Part shown: in pieces, positions 50,785-58,588 of the stretch | How the letters are laid out: the number at the start of each line of letters is the position of its first letter | How positions within the stretch are numbered: the stretch's first letter is position 1 | DNA from: Saprospiraceae bacterium | GTDB taxonomy: Bacteria > Bacteroidota > Bacteroidia > Chitinophagales > Saprospiraceae | Length of the DNA stretch: 64,000 nt | Assembly: GCA_020437105.1 (NCBI GenBank) | Contig: JAGQWR010000030.1 | Coordinates: forward strand, 1-64,000 | Direction of reading: 5' to 3' | Made by a program: the position numbers and the translations under genes | Notes under the pieces: model-generated | The model's input: the letters and a program-made list of their open reading frames with translations, nothing else | Database searches by the model: none | Told to the model about the DNA's origin: nothing

Positions 50785-52476
50785 ATGTCCTTATTCACGC
50801 TCCGTGGAAATCTAAGTAAGGTCCAAAGCCTGATTCTTGGTCTGGTTGGCCTGCTTATTTTCCTGGGACTTTGGTGGCTTATGGCCGAATGGTTTGCCAT
50901 CGATAAGTCAGAATTGTCGGAGAATCCCCGGTTGGAAGAAACGGAAACAGATTTCGTACTTTCTGCTCTGGAGGATTTAGACCCGCTTGATAATAAACTG
51001 CCGGAGGATGCACAGACTGGTACTTATACCGGTCTGCGCATTCATGCACCCGGCTATGATTCTACTTCCATTGCCCTCCGCCTGGCTGATGATGCCGGCG
51101 GCCTGTTTAGTATTCATCCCAAAACAGGGGAAGTACGACTGGCAGAAGGCCCGCTCAATTACGAAGAATCGACTGTTTATACTATTGTTGCTTCCGCGGA
51201 TGCGAGTGACGGACGAAAATTCTCATCCAATTTTACGATTCAGGTTCAGGATCGAAATGAATTCTGGATAGGGCCACTCGAAGATGCCGATTCACAGGTG
51301 AATGAGGTGTCCGTATTAGCAGGTGTGGAAGAATATACGGGCTTGCAGGCTTTCGCCGAAGATCGGGATGGCACGGATAAGGTTAGTTACCGATTGCTTA
51401 ATCATGCGAAAGGGTTGTTTGCTATCGACCGGGAATCAGGTCGGGTGGTAGTGCAGGATACCGCTAAGCTGAGGCAACAGGGCCTTGGGGCCGTACCGTT
51501 AACGATTGTAGCCAACAGTACAGATTTTTCGGCCGATACGGCCAATTTTTATGTGCAGTTGATCCAGTCAAATCAGTCTGTTACCCAAGTAGCGGGTCCG
51601 GATAAGGTTTATCCTATTTTGCCGACACCCGGCCAGGTGGTCAAGTCTTTTCCATCCCTGATTCAGGATGACCATTTATGGATGCACACCTTTAAATCAA
51701 TCTGGCTGAACATGCAGGGTTATTGGTGGGCCATTCTGATTTCGATTCCGATTGGATTTGTCATTGGGTTGTTTCCGATTTTTCGGGGCATGTTTAGCAA
51801 ACAGGTTGATGCTCTGCGCTATTTACCGCTGACTGCCCTGACCGGATTGTTTATTATCTGGTTTGGGATTGAGGACCAGATGAAGATTGCCTTTTTGGCC
51901 TTTGGTATTATTGTTTACCTGCTTCCGGTAGTCGTGCAGCGGGTGGATGAGGTGGTGGACGTTTATACCCAGACTGTTTTTACGCTGGGCGCGACCAAAT
52001 GGCAGACGATTCGATCTGTTTTTATTCCTTCGGTCATGTCTAAAGTGGTTGACGACATTCGGGTATTGACAGCCATTTCCTGGACCTATATAATTATTGC
52101 TGAATTGCTCAACCGCGAAGACGGTATTGGGGCACTCATTTATATTAAGGCCCGGCAGGGGCAAATTGCAAAAGTTTTTGCGATCCTGTTGGTCATTATA
52201 CTGGTAGGGTTTATTCAGGACCGGCTTTTTGTTTATATGGATCGCCGGTTATTTCCACATAAATACCTCAAGTCGAGACTGGATGGTATCCGGGAAACTG
52301 AATATGGACTTACGGCGCTTTTCCTGTTGGTTACCCTCACTATTTTGCAAGGTATTTTCCTTCCGGGAATGGGTGCAGCTATGATGAATATTGCCATTAT
52401 CGTGGCCCTGGCTGCCTTGATCATTATCGGTTATGGAGAAATAAAATTGTTCCAAAGCCGTAAACAAACGAATTAA
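50785..52476 (+). CDS. ABC transporter permease with cadherin-like repeats in a periplasmic loop
   Basis: 563 residues. TM1 at about 15-36 is followed by some 260 periplasmic residues, then a TauC/SsuC-type permease core (about 300-500) with the coupling EAA-like loop (TLGATKWQTIRSVFIPSVMS) and C-terminal helices. The periplasmic part holds two cadherin-like units: residues 78-160 (LFSIHPKTGEVRL, LNYEES, YTIVASADAS, QVQDRNE) and 175-262 (LFAIDRESGRVVV, LTIVANSTD), each with the F-x-I-x-x-x-T/S-G core and Asp/Asn/Glu for calcium. I know no standard permease with this insert. It begins 17 bases after the SBP gene and 3 bases before the ATPase gene. Confidence 0.88.
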   Translation: MSLFTLRGNLSKVQSLILGLVGLLIFLGLWWLMAEWFAIDKSELSENPRLEETETDFVLSALEDLDPLDNKLPEDAQTGTYTGLRIHAPGYDSTSIALRLADDAGGLFSIHPKTGEVRLAEGPLNYEESTVYTIVASADASDGRKFSSNFTIQVQDRNEFWIGPLEDADSQVNEVSVLAGVEEYTGLQAFAEDRDGTDKVSYRLLNHAKGLFAIDRESGRVVVQDTAKLRQQGLGAVPLTIVANSTDFSADTANFYVQLIQSNQSVTQVAGPDKVYPILPTPGQVVKSFPSLIQDDHLWMHTFKSIWLNMQGYWWAILISIPIGFVIGLFPIFRGMFSKQVDALRYLPLTALTGLFIIWFGIEDQMKIAFLAFGIIVYLLPVVVQRVDEVVDVYTQTVFTLGATKWQTIRSVFIPSVMSKVVDDIRVLTAISWTYIIIAELLNREDGIGALIYIKARQGQIAKVFAILLVIILVGFIQDRLFVYMDRRLFPHKYLKSRLDGIRETEYGLTALFLLVTLTILQGIFLPGMGAAMMNIAIIVALAALIIIGYGEIKLFQSRKQTN

Positions 52477-52479
52477 TCC

Positions 52480-53283
52480 ATGCCGCAATTTATAGATACT
52501 CCGGATCCTAATATTATAGAACTGCGTGGCATTAACCAGTCTTACGATGGAGGCGAAAACTTCATCATTCAGGGCTTGGATTTCCTGGTAGAGGATAAAC
52601 CGGCACAAGGTCAGTTTGTGGTCATTCTGGGCATGTCTGGTTGTGGTAAATCTACCATTTTGCGCTACATCGCCGGTTTGCAGGAGCCCACTGCCGGAAA
52701 AGTACTGATACATGATAAACCGGTCAGTCCCGATAATCGGGTAGGGATGGTGTTTCAACAATATTCTTCTCTGCCCTGGATGACGGTTTTGGAAAATGTG
52801 TCCCTGGCACTGAAGTATAAAGGCATCTCTGCCGCCGAACGTCGTAAGCGTGCCATGGAATTAATTGAAATGGTTGGACTCGCCGGCCATGAACATAAAT
52901 TTGCCCAATACCCTACGCTTTCGGGTGGTCAGCTACAACGTGTGGCCATTGCGCGTAGCCTCATCGCCAATCCCGAAATCATTTTGATGGACGAGCCCTT
53001 TGGCGCCCTGGATGTTAATACAAGGCTACAAATGCAAGACCTCCTGGCAGATCTCTGGTTGAAGTTTCATCCGACCATCATTTTTGTAACCCACGACATC
53101 TCGGAAGCTGTTTACCTCGGAGATGATATTTATATAATGAAATCTGCTCCTTCCCGTTTTGTAGAGCACATTAAAGTAGATCTGCCTTTCGAACGAAATC
53201 GGGATACGAAACGCGACCCGCACTTTGTGGAGCTGGTACGGGAAGTTGAAGACCGTATGGTACGGGTGGCCGAATTGGGGTAA
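52480..53283 (+). CDS. ABC transporter ATP-binding protein (TauB/SsuB/NrtD type)
   Basis: 267 residues. Walker A GMSGCGKST (51-59), Q-loop FQQYSSLPWM, signature LSGGQLQRVAIARSL, Walker B IILMDEPFGALD, H-loop VTHDISEAV. The C-terminal segment (DLPFERNRDTKRDPHFVEL) is the usual end of the taurine/nitrate/sulfonate group. It energises the cadherin-containing permease just upstream (3-base gap). All catalytic residues are present, so ATP hydrolysis is expected. Confidence 0.94.
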   Translation: MPQFIDTPDPNIIELRGINQSYDGGENFIIQGLDFLVEDKPAQGQFVVILGMSGCGKSTILRYIAGLQEPTAGKVLIHDKPVSPDNRVGMVFQQYSSLPWMTVLENVSLALKYKGISAAERRKRAMELIEMVGLAGHEHKFAQYPTLSGGQLQRVAIARSLIANPEIILMDEPFGALDVNTRLQMQDLLADLWLKFHPTIIFVTHDISEAVYLGDDIYIMKSAPSRFVEHIKVDLPFERNRDTKRDPHFVELVREVEDRMVRVAELG

Positions 53284-53355
53284 TAAAATCATTTACGGCA
53301 TAATCGGCATTTTTCACTACTTTGGATGTATTCCTTAAATGAAAAACCACCTATT

Positions 53356-53532
53356 ATGAGTAAATTGTTACCACAGGCACCAAAAAACACTACTGTTATT
53401 ATTAGTGTTGCCCTCGTTCTTTTAGGATTGTTTGGTGCGGTATTAAGTCCCACAATTGCCGATAATGGCGACTGGTTTATGTTGGCCGGATTCGTTTTTC
53501 TTTTACTGGGCGTTTATGTAAAAGGGCTTTAA
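53356..53532 (+). CDS. Small two-TM membrane protein
   Basis: 58 residues from the ATG at 53356; an earlier in-frame ATG at 53326 would add ten hydrophilic residues (MYSLNEKPPI). Two hydrophobic helices (VIISVALVLLGLFGAVLS and WFMLAGFVFLLLGVYVKGL) joined by a short NGD loop. No recognised family. It is the last gene before the terminator at 53561 and follows the ATPase by 72 bases, so it may be part of the transport unit or just a neighbour. Confidence 0.6.
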   Translation: MSKLLPQAPKNTTVIISVALVLLGLFGAVLSPTIADNGDWFMLAGFVFLLLGVYVKGL

Positions 53533-53560
53533 GAAGCAGTTTGATTTAACATAGTTTTGA

Positions 53561-53594
53561 GCGTGTTTGGGTTTAAGAATCCAAACACGCTTTT
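53561..53594 (+). terminator. Terminator closing the SBP-OmpA/permease unit
   Basis: Perfect stem GCGTGTTTGG / CCAAACACGC with a 10-base loop and T-run, between the small membrane protein gene and the 964-residue gene. It implies that the latter has its own promoter in the following 200 bases. Confidence 0.9.
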
Positions 53595-53804
53595 AATTTG
53601 GGCTATTTTTACAAGCCTGTATTCCCTCATTTGCACGGGTTATTGGCGGCATTAGGGATTTTTGCATTTCGTTAACACCTTACTTACCAGCTAAGGGTAG
53701 TATTTTCCGATCCTTTGTCCTAACTTGGATTGTCATTTTTTGGGAAGTTACAATTTCCATACCATGTTACTTCGTAACGGGTATATTGCCTTAGAACACA
53801 AATA

Positions 53805-56699
53805 ATGTTAGCATCCACACCACAGTTCTTTTTGGAATTCAGCTTCCTGCTGCTGGTGTTTTATTTGTGTATTCAAAATCTAAACCTGCTGCCAACAGAG
53901 CGAGCCAGTTTGCTTGCCGGCATTCCGCTGGTGGCTTTTTTACTCCCCGGCTTTCGATTCGCTTTTTCAATGGATTCTCCGGCTATGATTGGCTGGGCTG
54001 CCGGTTCCTTTTCCTGGTGGGAAGCAGACTGGGGAGTCTTTGCGCGAAATGCGAGTCTGGCCGATTTGATATTAATCGCTTATTGGCTCGGATTTGCCTG
54101 GTTTCTGGCCCGTTTTCTGGATCAGCTTGCCCGGCTTGGGCTTTCCAATAATGGCTTTTCCGTAAATCGCTTTTTTAATCGATCGTTTGATCCGGCGCAG
54201 GCACATCAACGGGCTATCGCTGCTTTACTTGTTCTGGGGCGCCCGGAAGATTCCCGGATGTTGGAGCAGGCACAAATTCAGTTGCCCGGGCGGTTGCACC
54301 GGGGTCATTTTTTTGAAGTAGCATTGGTGGAATTGATGGTACTGATCAATTGGTGGAATCCATTGATTCATCTCTATAGGAAAAAGTACCTTGGGCAAAT
54401 CCGGCTGGAGTTGGACCGGCAGTTGATGCCGTCACGGATTGTTTATTCCAAGGAGCAGGATCAAATTCATTTGGCGCTTAGGCGAATTATAGCCTCTTGC
54501 GCGGGTTTTCTCTTATTCATTAACCTGCCCCTTCCCGGCGCAGAAACTTATGTGCAGTTTTTCCGGAACATAGAAATAAAGAGTCAAACGGCATTCCTGG
54601 ATGATCCGACCCTAATGGAACCCACTGCTACCCTTGAGTGGGGCGGACATGAAATTCCATTGGCAGCCGTACATTCAGACGCCACGCTGGCTTATGAGTT
54701 ATATTATCTCCAGCCTTTCGAGTTTTATATGCTGCGCCAGTATCACATGCGCCTGCGGGTAGGTGCAGCACATCCTGAAATTTTATCCCTGGTCGGGCGT
54801 ATTGGCGTGCCCCATTCTAATGAGTTATCGCTTATCGAATCGAATGCTGACTTTGAAGAACGTTTGCCGCGCCTGGTATCTATGGGTGAGCAGACCCTCT
54901 TTCTTCGTTTGGAAGGAAAAGACGGGCGCACCTGGGTAGCTGTTCTTGCGATTTCTGAAACGGCTCAGGTATATAACGAAGAAAACGGCATGAATGCGAT
55001 CGCCCGGGATGTAGCGGGTATTGAGCAGATTAAAAAAGCTAAACCGACGCCTGTTACTCCTTATCGTTTTGTCTGGGGTAACCTGGAAATTCCCCTGGAA
55101 AAATATGCCAATCCGGATGTATATCGTGGATTTTTAGAGCTTCCGCTGGATAGTTTCCTGAATTCCGTGTCGAGCCAGATGCGTTTCTTTGCCCGTGACT
55201 CCCTTCTGGAAATGGAGCATCTGACAATCCGTGCGTATGGGGATCCCAGTTGGCGGTCTGTGATCTGGTATCCGGAAATCGTTGATGATGCGGCGACCCT
55301 GGATGAATGGGTGAGTCGGGATGACCTGGCTGCAAAGTTGACTCCCGGGTCAGAAATTACCTTGTACGGACGAGCGGGCGATATGTATGTGAATACGGTA
55401 GCGATCCGAATACATGATCCCAATGAGCTTTACCAACCGCTTTTCCGGGCGCCGGAGATCAATCAGGACCCCGCGGAGTTTGATTACCAGTTGATTAACA
55501 GACCTGGTTATGAATCCATTGTTCGCATGGATACCCTGCAGGAAAGTAGCCACCGGATTGTAAATATGTATCGCAATAAGCCGGATTATCGCATTGTGCA
55601 TGTACCTGGCTTCCGAACCAACGAACGCCTTGTTAATGCCTGGGAATCTGAAACGGAGTTTATCGAATCACAGCCCTATTTGTCGGTAGCCGATTTTAAT
55701 ATTTTTTCGGAATTGCCTGAATATCATGACTTTCAGGATTCTTTGGTACAGCTTAACTGGGGCGAGATGTGGGCGATGCCAAACAGTGAGGTTTACGAAC
55801 CCAACGAATATGAATTAAACCGCCGGGAATCGCTTCGTTTATGGATTGGAAGTCGATCTTTTACCATTGAAAAGGCCACCGTGGATTTTGCCAGAGATGG
55901 TGAAGTGCGGGGACTCTACTTTTTGGATTCGACCGATCTTCAAACCCCACATGTGCTTCCGAAAGCTGAACCTGAAACCAGTGTATTCTTTAAAAATCTG
56001 GTTATTCGCGACAGCGCCGGAACAGCTTATGTGCTGCCTGTTATTTTTGGATTTCATATTGGTAAAGAAACAAATCCGGGCGATTGGAATATTTTAATAG
56101 ATGCTGACACGGAAGGGCGATCGGAGCGTACATTCGAACCCGGGTCTTATCTCTTTCAGCATTATCGACTTTCGGAATTAGTAGAGGAATTGCTTGGCGT
56201 ACGTGCAAACCGCCTTACTTTTGAGAACCAAAAACAGGATCCCTGGGTTATGGTTCGTTTTATTGGCGAACACTATCGAGAATCCCAGGCTACTAAAATT
56301 ATCTTGCGTTCGCTGATGAAGAAATATGGCTTTGTCGTCAAATCAGAACGCCTTAATGGTCCGGTGGCGCGTGTTCAGGTAAATTTTGAAGATAAATTAC
56401 TGGAGTCCAGATCTGATACTTTGACGATTGCAGAAGGAGATAAAATGCAGGTTTTTGACCCGGAAGGTTTTCATCTGCTCCGTGGAATCACGTTGGTAGA
56501 GCTTACACACCTTCTGGAAGATCGTTTCGGCCAAATTTTTGAAATGTATCCAACGCCTTATAATAATATCCCTTTTAACTTTTCTTTGGTGCTGGATAAC
56601 CTGCCGTCTGTAAAAAAACAATTACTCGACCAATATGGCCTCCAGGTTTTTGAAGGCGATTGGAGTTATTATGCCGTAAAGGTGCAGTTTGGAAATTAA
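53805..56699 (+). CDS. Large membrane protein with degenerate M56 (BlaR1-like) domain and repeats
   Basis: 964 residues. Four membrane helices (about 9-25, 35-52, 88-105, 225-240) enclose a BlaR1/M56-like cytosolic loop: after RLHRGHFFEVALVELMVL comes NWWNPLIHLYRKKY and LELDRQ, which align with the family's WFNP...HExxAD tail, but the HExxH zinc motif is lacking, so peptidase activity is doubtful. Periplasmic part: three related modules starting WGGHEIPL (279), WGNLEIPL (423) and NWGEMWAMP (650), then a C-terminal module (780-964) with LVELTHLLEDRFGQIFEMY, similar to DUF3738-like ends. No blaI-type repressor gene adjoins. Role unknown; signalling across the membrane is a guess. Confidence 0.7.
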   Translation: MLASTPQFFLEFSFLLLVFYLCIQNLNLLPTERASLLAGIPLVAFLLPGFRFAFSMDSPAMIGWAAGSFSWWEADWGVFARNASLADLILIAYWLGFAWFLARFLDQLARLGLSNNGFSVNRFFNRSFDPAQAHQRAIAALLVLGRPEDSRMLEQAQIQLPGRLHRGHFFEVALVELMVLINWWNPLIHLYRKKYLGQIRLELDRQLMPSRIVYSKEQDQIHLALRRIIASCAGFLLFINLPLPGAETYVQFFRNIEIKSQTAFLDDPTLMEPTATLEWGGHEIPLAAVHSDATLAYELYYLQPFEFYMLRQYHMRLRVGAAHPEILSLVGRIGVPHSNELSLIESNADFEERLPRLVSMGEQTLFLRLEGKDGRTWVAVLAISETAQVYNEENGMNAIARDVAGIEQIKKAKPTPVTPYRFVWGNLEIPLEKYANPDVYRGFLELPLDSFLNSVSSQMRFFARDSLLEMEHLTIRAYGDPSWRSVIWYPEIVDDAATLDEWVSRDDLAAKLTPGSEITLYGRAGDMYVNTVAIRIHDPNELYQPLFRAPEINQDPAEFDYQLINRPGYESIVRMDTLQESSHRIVNMYRNKPDYRIVHVPGFRTNERLVNAWESETEFIESQPYLSVADFNIFSELPEYHDFQDSLVQLNWGEMWAMPNSEVYEPNEYELNRRESLRLWIGSRSFTIEKATVDFARDGEVRGLYFLDSTDLQTPHVLPKAEPETSVFFKNLVIRDSAGTAYVLPVIFGFHIGKETNPGDWNILIDADTEGRSERTFEPGSYLFQHYRLSELVEELLGVRANRLTFENQKQDPWVMVRFIGEHYRESQATKIILRSLMKKYGFVVKSERLNGPVARVQVNFEDKLLESRSDTLTIAEGDKMQVFDPEGFHLLRGITLVELTHLLEDRFGQIFEMYPTPYNNIPFNFSLVLDNLPSVKKQLLDQYGLQVFEGDWSYYAVKVQFGN

Positions 56700-57841
56700 T
56701 CCAGCAAGCTACTTGCCCGTCCCAGCGCATTCTTCCCAAATTTCCGCCGGATATGATCCAATTGTTGCAGGAGTTGCGTTTCTTCAACCGTATCTTCAAA
56801 AAGTTGCATTTGGTAATTGCCGTGTACAAGTCCGCTGAAGCGTACACCGAGTAGTCGTACGAGTTGTCGGCGTTGATAGAGTTTATCAAATAGCTCTTCT
56901 GTTTTTTCGAGTAAAACCCGATCATTGGCGGTATAGGGAATCTTGCATTGATGCGTGTAGGTATTAAAATCAGCGTAACGAATCTTGACTGTAATAACGG
57001 ATGTGAGTTTTTGTGCTTCCCGCAATTCAAACGCCAGCTTGGTCAGCATATCGGTGAGCCTGGATTTGAGGTAACGTACATCAATCGTATCCTCATTAAA
57101 TGTGCGCTCGGTCGAGATGGATTTTCGTTCGTGAAAAGGTACTACCGGACTATCATCCAACCCGTTTGCTTTACGCCAAATGCTGAGGCCTTGTTTGCCG
57201 AATTCACGCCGCAATAATTCGGGTGGAATCTCTGCGAGTTTGCCAACAGTACGTACCCCCATAAAGCTCAGTTTCTTATACGTCGCTTTTCCGATAGACG
57301 GAATTTTAGAGGTGGACAGGGGGGCCAAAAACCCTTTCTCGTCTCCGGTTTCCACGAGCTTCATGCCATTGGGTTTGGCCTCACCCGTACCGACTTTGGA
57401 AACCAGTTTGTTGATGGATAAACCAAAAGAAATCGGCAATCCGGATTCTTTTATGATCCGTTGCCGCAATTCTTTCGACCATTTCCAGCAACCCATGTGG
57501 CGGTCCATTCCGGTCAGATCCAGGTAAAACTCATCAATTGAAGCTTTTTCGAAAAGCGGCGCCTGCTCTGCTATGATCTCCGTTACAATTTTTGAATGTT
57601 TGGAGTAGGCCTCCATATCACCCTTTATCACAATCGCATCCGGACATAAACGCATCGCCATCTTCGTCGGCATCGCCGAGTGTACACCAAAACGCCGCGC
57701 TTCATAACTGCAGGAAGAAACAACACCCCGCGTACCCCCGCCAATAATGAGGGGCTTACCTAACAACGCGCTGTTGCGAAGGCATTCGACCGACACAAAG
57801 AAAGCATCCAAATCCATATGCAGAATAGCGCGATCAAACAT
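56696..57841 (-). CDS. dinB: DNA polymerase IV
   Basis: 381 residues. Y-family error-prone polymerase. AILHMDLDAFFVSVE (first metal Asp), SSCSYEARRFGVHSAMP, KASIDEFYLDLTG (catalytic Asp-Glu), helix-hairpin-helix IGKATYKKLSFMGVRTVGKL, and a little-finger domain. It ends QMQLFEDT with a following helical tail where DinB usually carries the beta-clamp binding motif. Convergent with the 964-residue gene, and the two stop codons overlap by 4 bases, so there is no room for a terminator between them. Confidence 0.95.
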   Translation of the reverse strand: MFDRAILHMDLDAFFVSVECLRNSALLGKPLIIGGGTRGVVSSCSYEARRFGVHSAMPTKMAMRLCPDAIVIKGDMEAYSKHSKIVTEIIAEQAPLFEKASIDEFYLDLTGMDRHMGCWKWSKELRQRIIKESGLPISFGLSINKLVSKVGTGEAKPNGMKLVETGDEKGFLAPLSTSKIPSIGKATYKKLSFMGVRTVGKLAEIPPELLRREFGKQGLSIWRKANGLDDSPVVPFHERKSISTERTFNEDTIDVRYLKSRLTDMLTKLAFELREAQKLTSVITVKIRYADFNTYTHQCKIPYTANDRVLLEKTEELFDKLYQRRQLVRLLGVRFSGLVHGNYQMQLFEDTVEETQLLQQLDHIRRKFGKNALGRASSLLD

Positions 57842-58109
57842 TTGTCTAACTGATTAAGGGGTGTGGTCAAAGTTAAACAAAATGTTTGTTATCCTGGTTG
57901 GTTTAAAATATTTTATTTCAAGTGTAATTCAAACTCAAACTACCTCCGCTTCTCGTCGTGGGGAGTGCGCGCCTACGGCTTGCGGGGGAGTGCTTGCCTG
58001 CGGCTGCGCGGGGGAGAATCAGCTGCGCTGATTGGGGAGAATGCACTGCGTACTCTCACACTCACACTCACACTCACACTCAAACCCACACTCACACTCA
58101 AACTACCCC

Positions 58110-58310
58110 AAGTCTATGCCTACGGCTTGGTCTAGGCGGCCTTTCAGGCCTGCCGGTCTAGGTGTTTCCTTCCCGGAAATACGGTCTATTATTCAACCTG
58201 CCAAACTTAGACCGCGAAGCTCAGACCACAATGCAGAAGGCAAGCTAGACCGGGCCAAAGGCCCTAGACTGCCAGTTTATTGTCGATTTGCCATGTAGTT
58301 AAAGTTCTCA
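58110..58310. repeat. Direct repeat, copy 1 (201 bases)
   Basis: Differs from copy 2 (58356-58556) at two positions that I can see (GTGTTTCC/GTATTTCC and CATGTAG/CATGCAG). Inside lies a mini-hairpin array: GCC-tac-GGC, GGCC-tttca-GGCC, TTCCttccCGGAA and GGCC-aaa-GGCC divided by GTCTA/TAGAC strings. Confidence 0.9.
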
Positions 58311-58355
58311 AACTCAAACTCACACTCAAACTCAAACTCACACTCAAACTACCTC

Positions 58356-58556
58356 AAGTCTATGCCTACGGCTTGGTCTAGGCGGCCTTTCAGGCCTGCC
58401 GGTCTAGGTATTTCCTTCCCGGAAATACGGTCTATTATTCAACCTGCCAAACTTAGACCGCGAAGCTCAGACCACAATGCAGAAGGCAAGCTAGACCGGG
58501 CCAAAGGCCCTAGACTGCCAGTTTATTGTCGATTTGCCATGCAGTTAAAGTTCTCA
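58356..58556. repeat. Direct repeat, copy 2 (201 bases)
   Basis: Second member of the pair, offset 246 bases. The 45 bases between copies, and the bases after copy 2, are ACTCAA/ACTCAC hexamers, so the hexamer array may have mediated the duplication by unequal exchange. Confidence 0.9.
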
Positions 58557-58588
58557 CACTCAAACTCAAACTCAAACTCACACTCAAA

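Larger units (their letters stand above)
57930..58588. repeat. Large repeat region between dinB and lpxB, mixed families
   Basis: The 747-base gap between dinB and lpxB. From left: CAAACTCAAACTACCTCCGC; a GGGGAG-separated mini-hairpin array (57957-58045: GCC-tac-GGC, GCC-tgc-GGC and an imperfect third stem); an ACTCAC hexamer array (58052-58106); a near-identical direct repeat pair (58110-58310, 58356-58556); and hexamer arrays ACTCAA/ACTCAC after each copy up to the lpxB stop. Frames on either strand in this region are composed of repeats and are rejected as genes. Confidence 0.85.

Noticed and set aside
53595-53804. A BlaI/MecI-type operator or repressor gene before the M56-like gene
   Set aside because: No dyad of the known type and no repressor frame was found.
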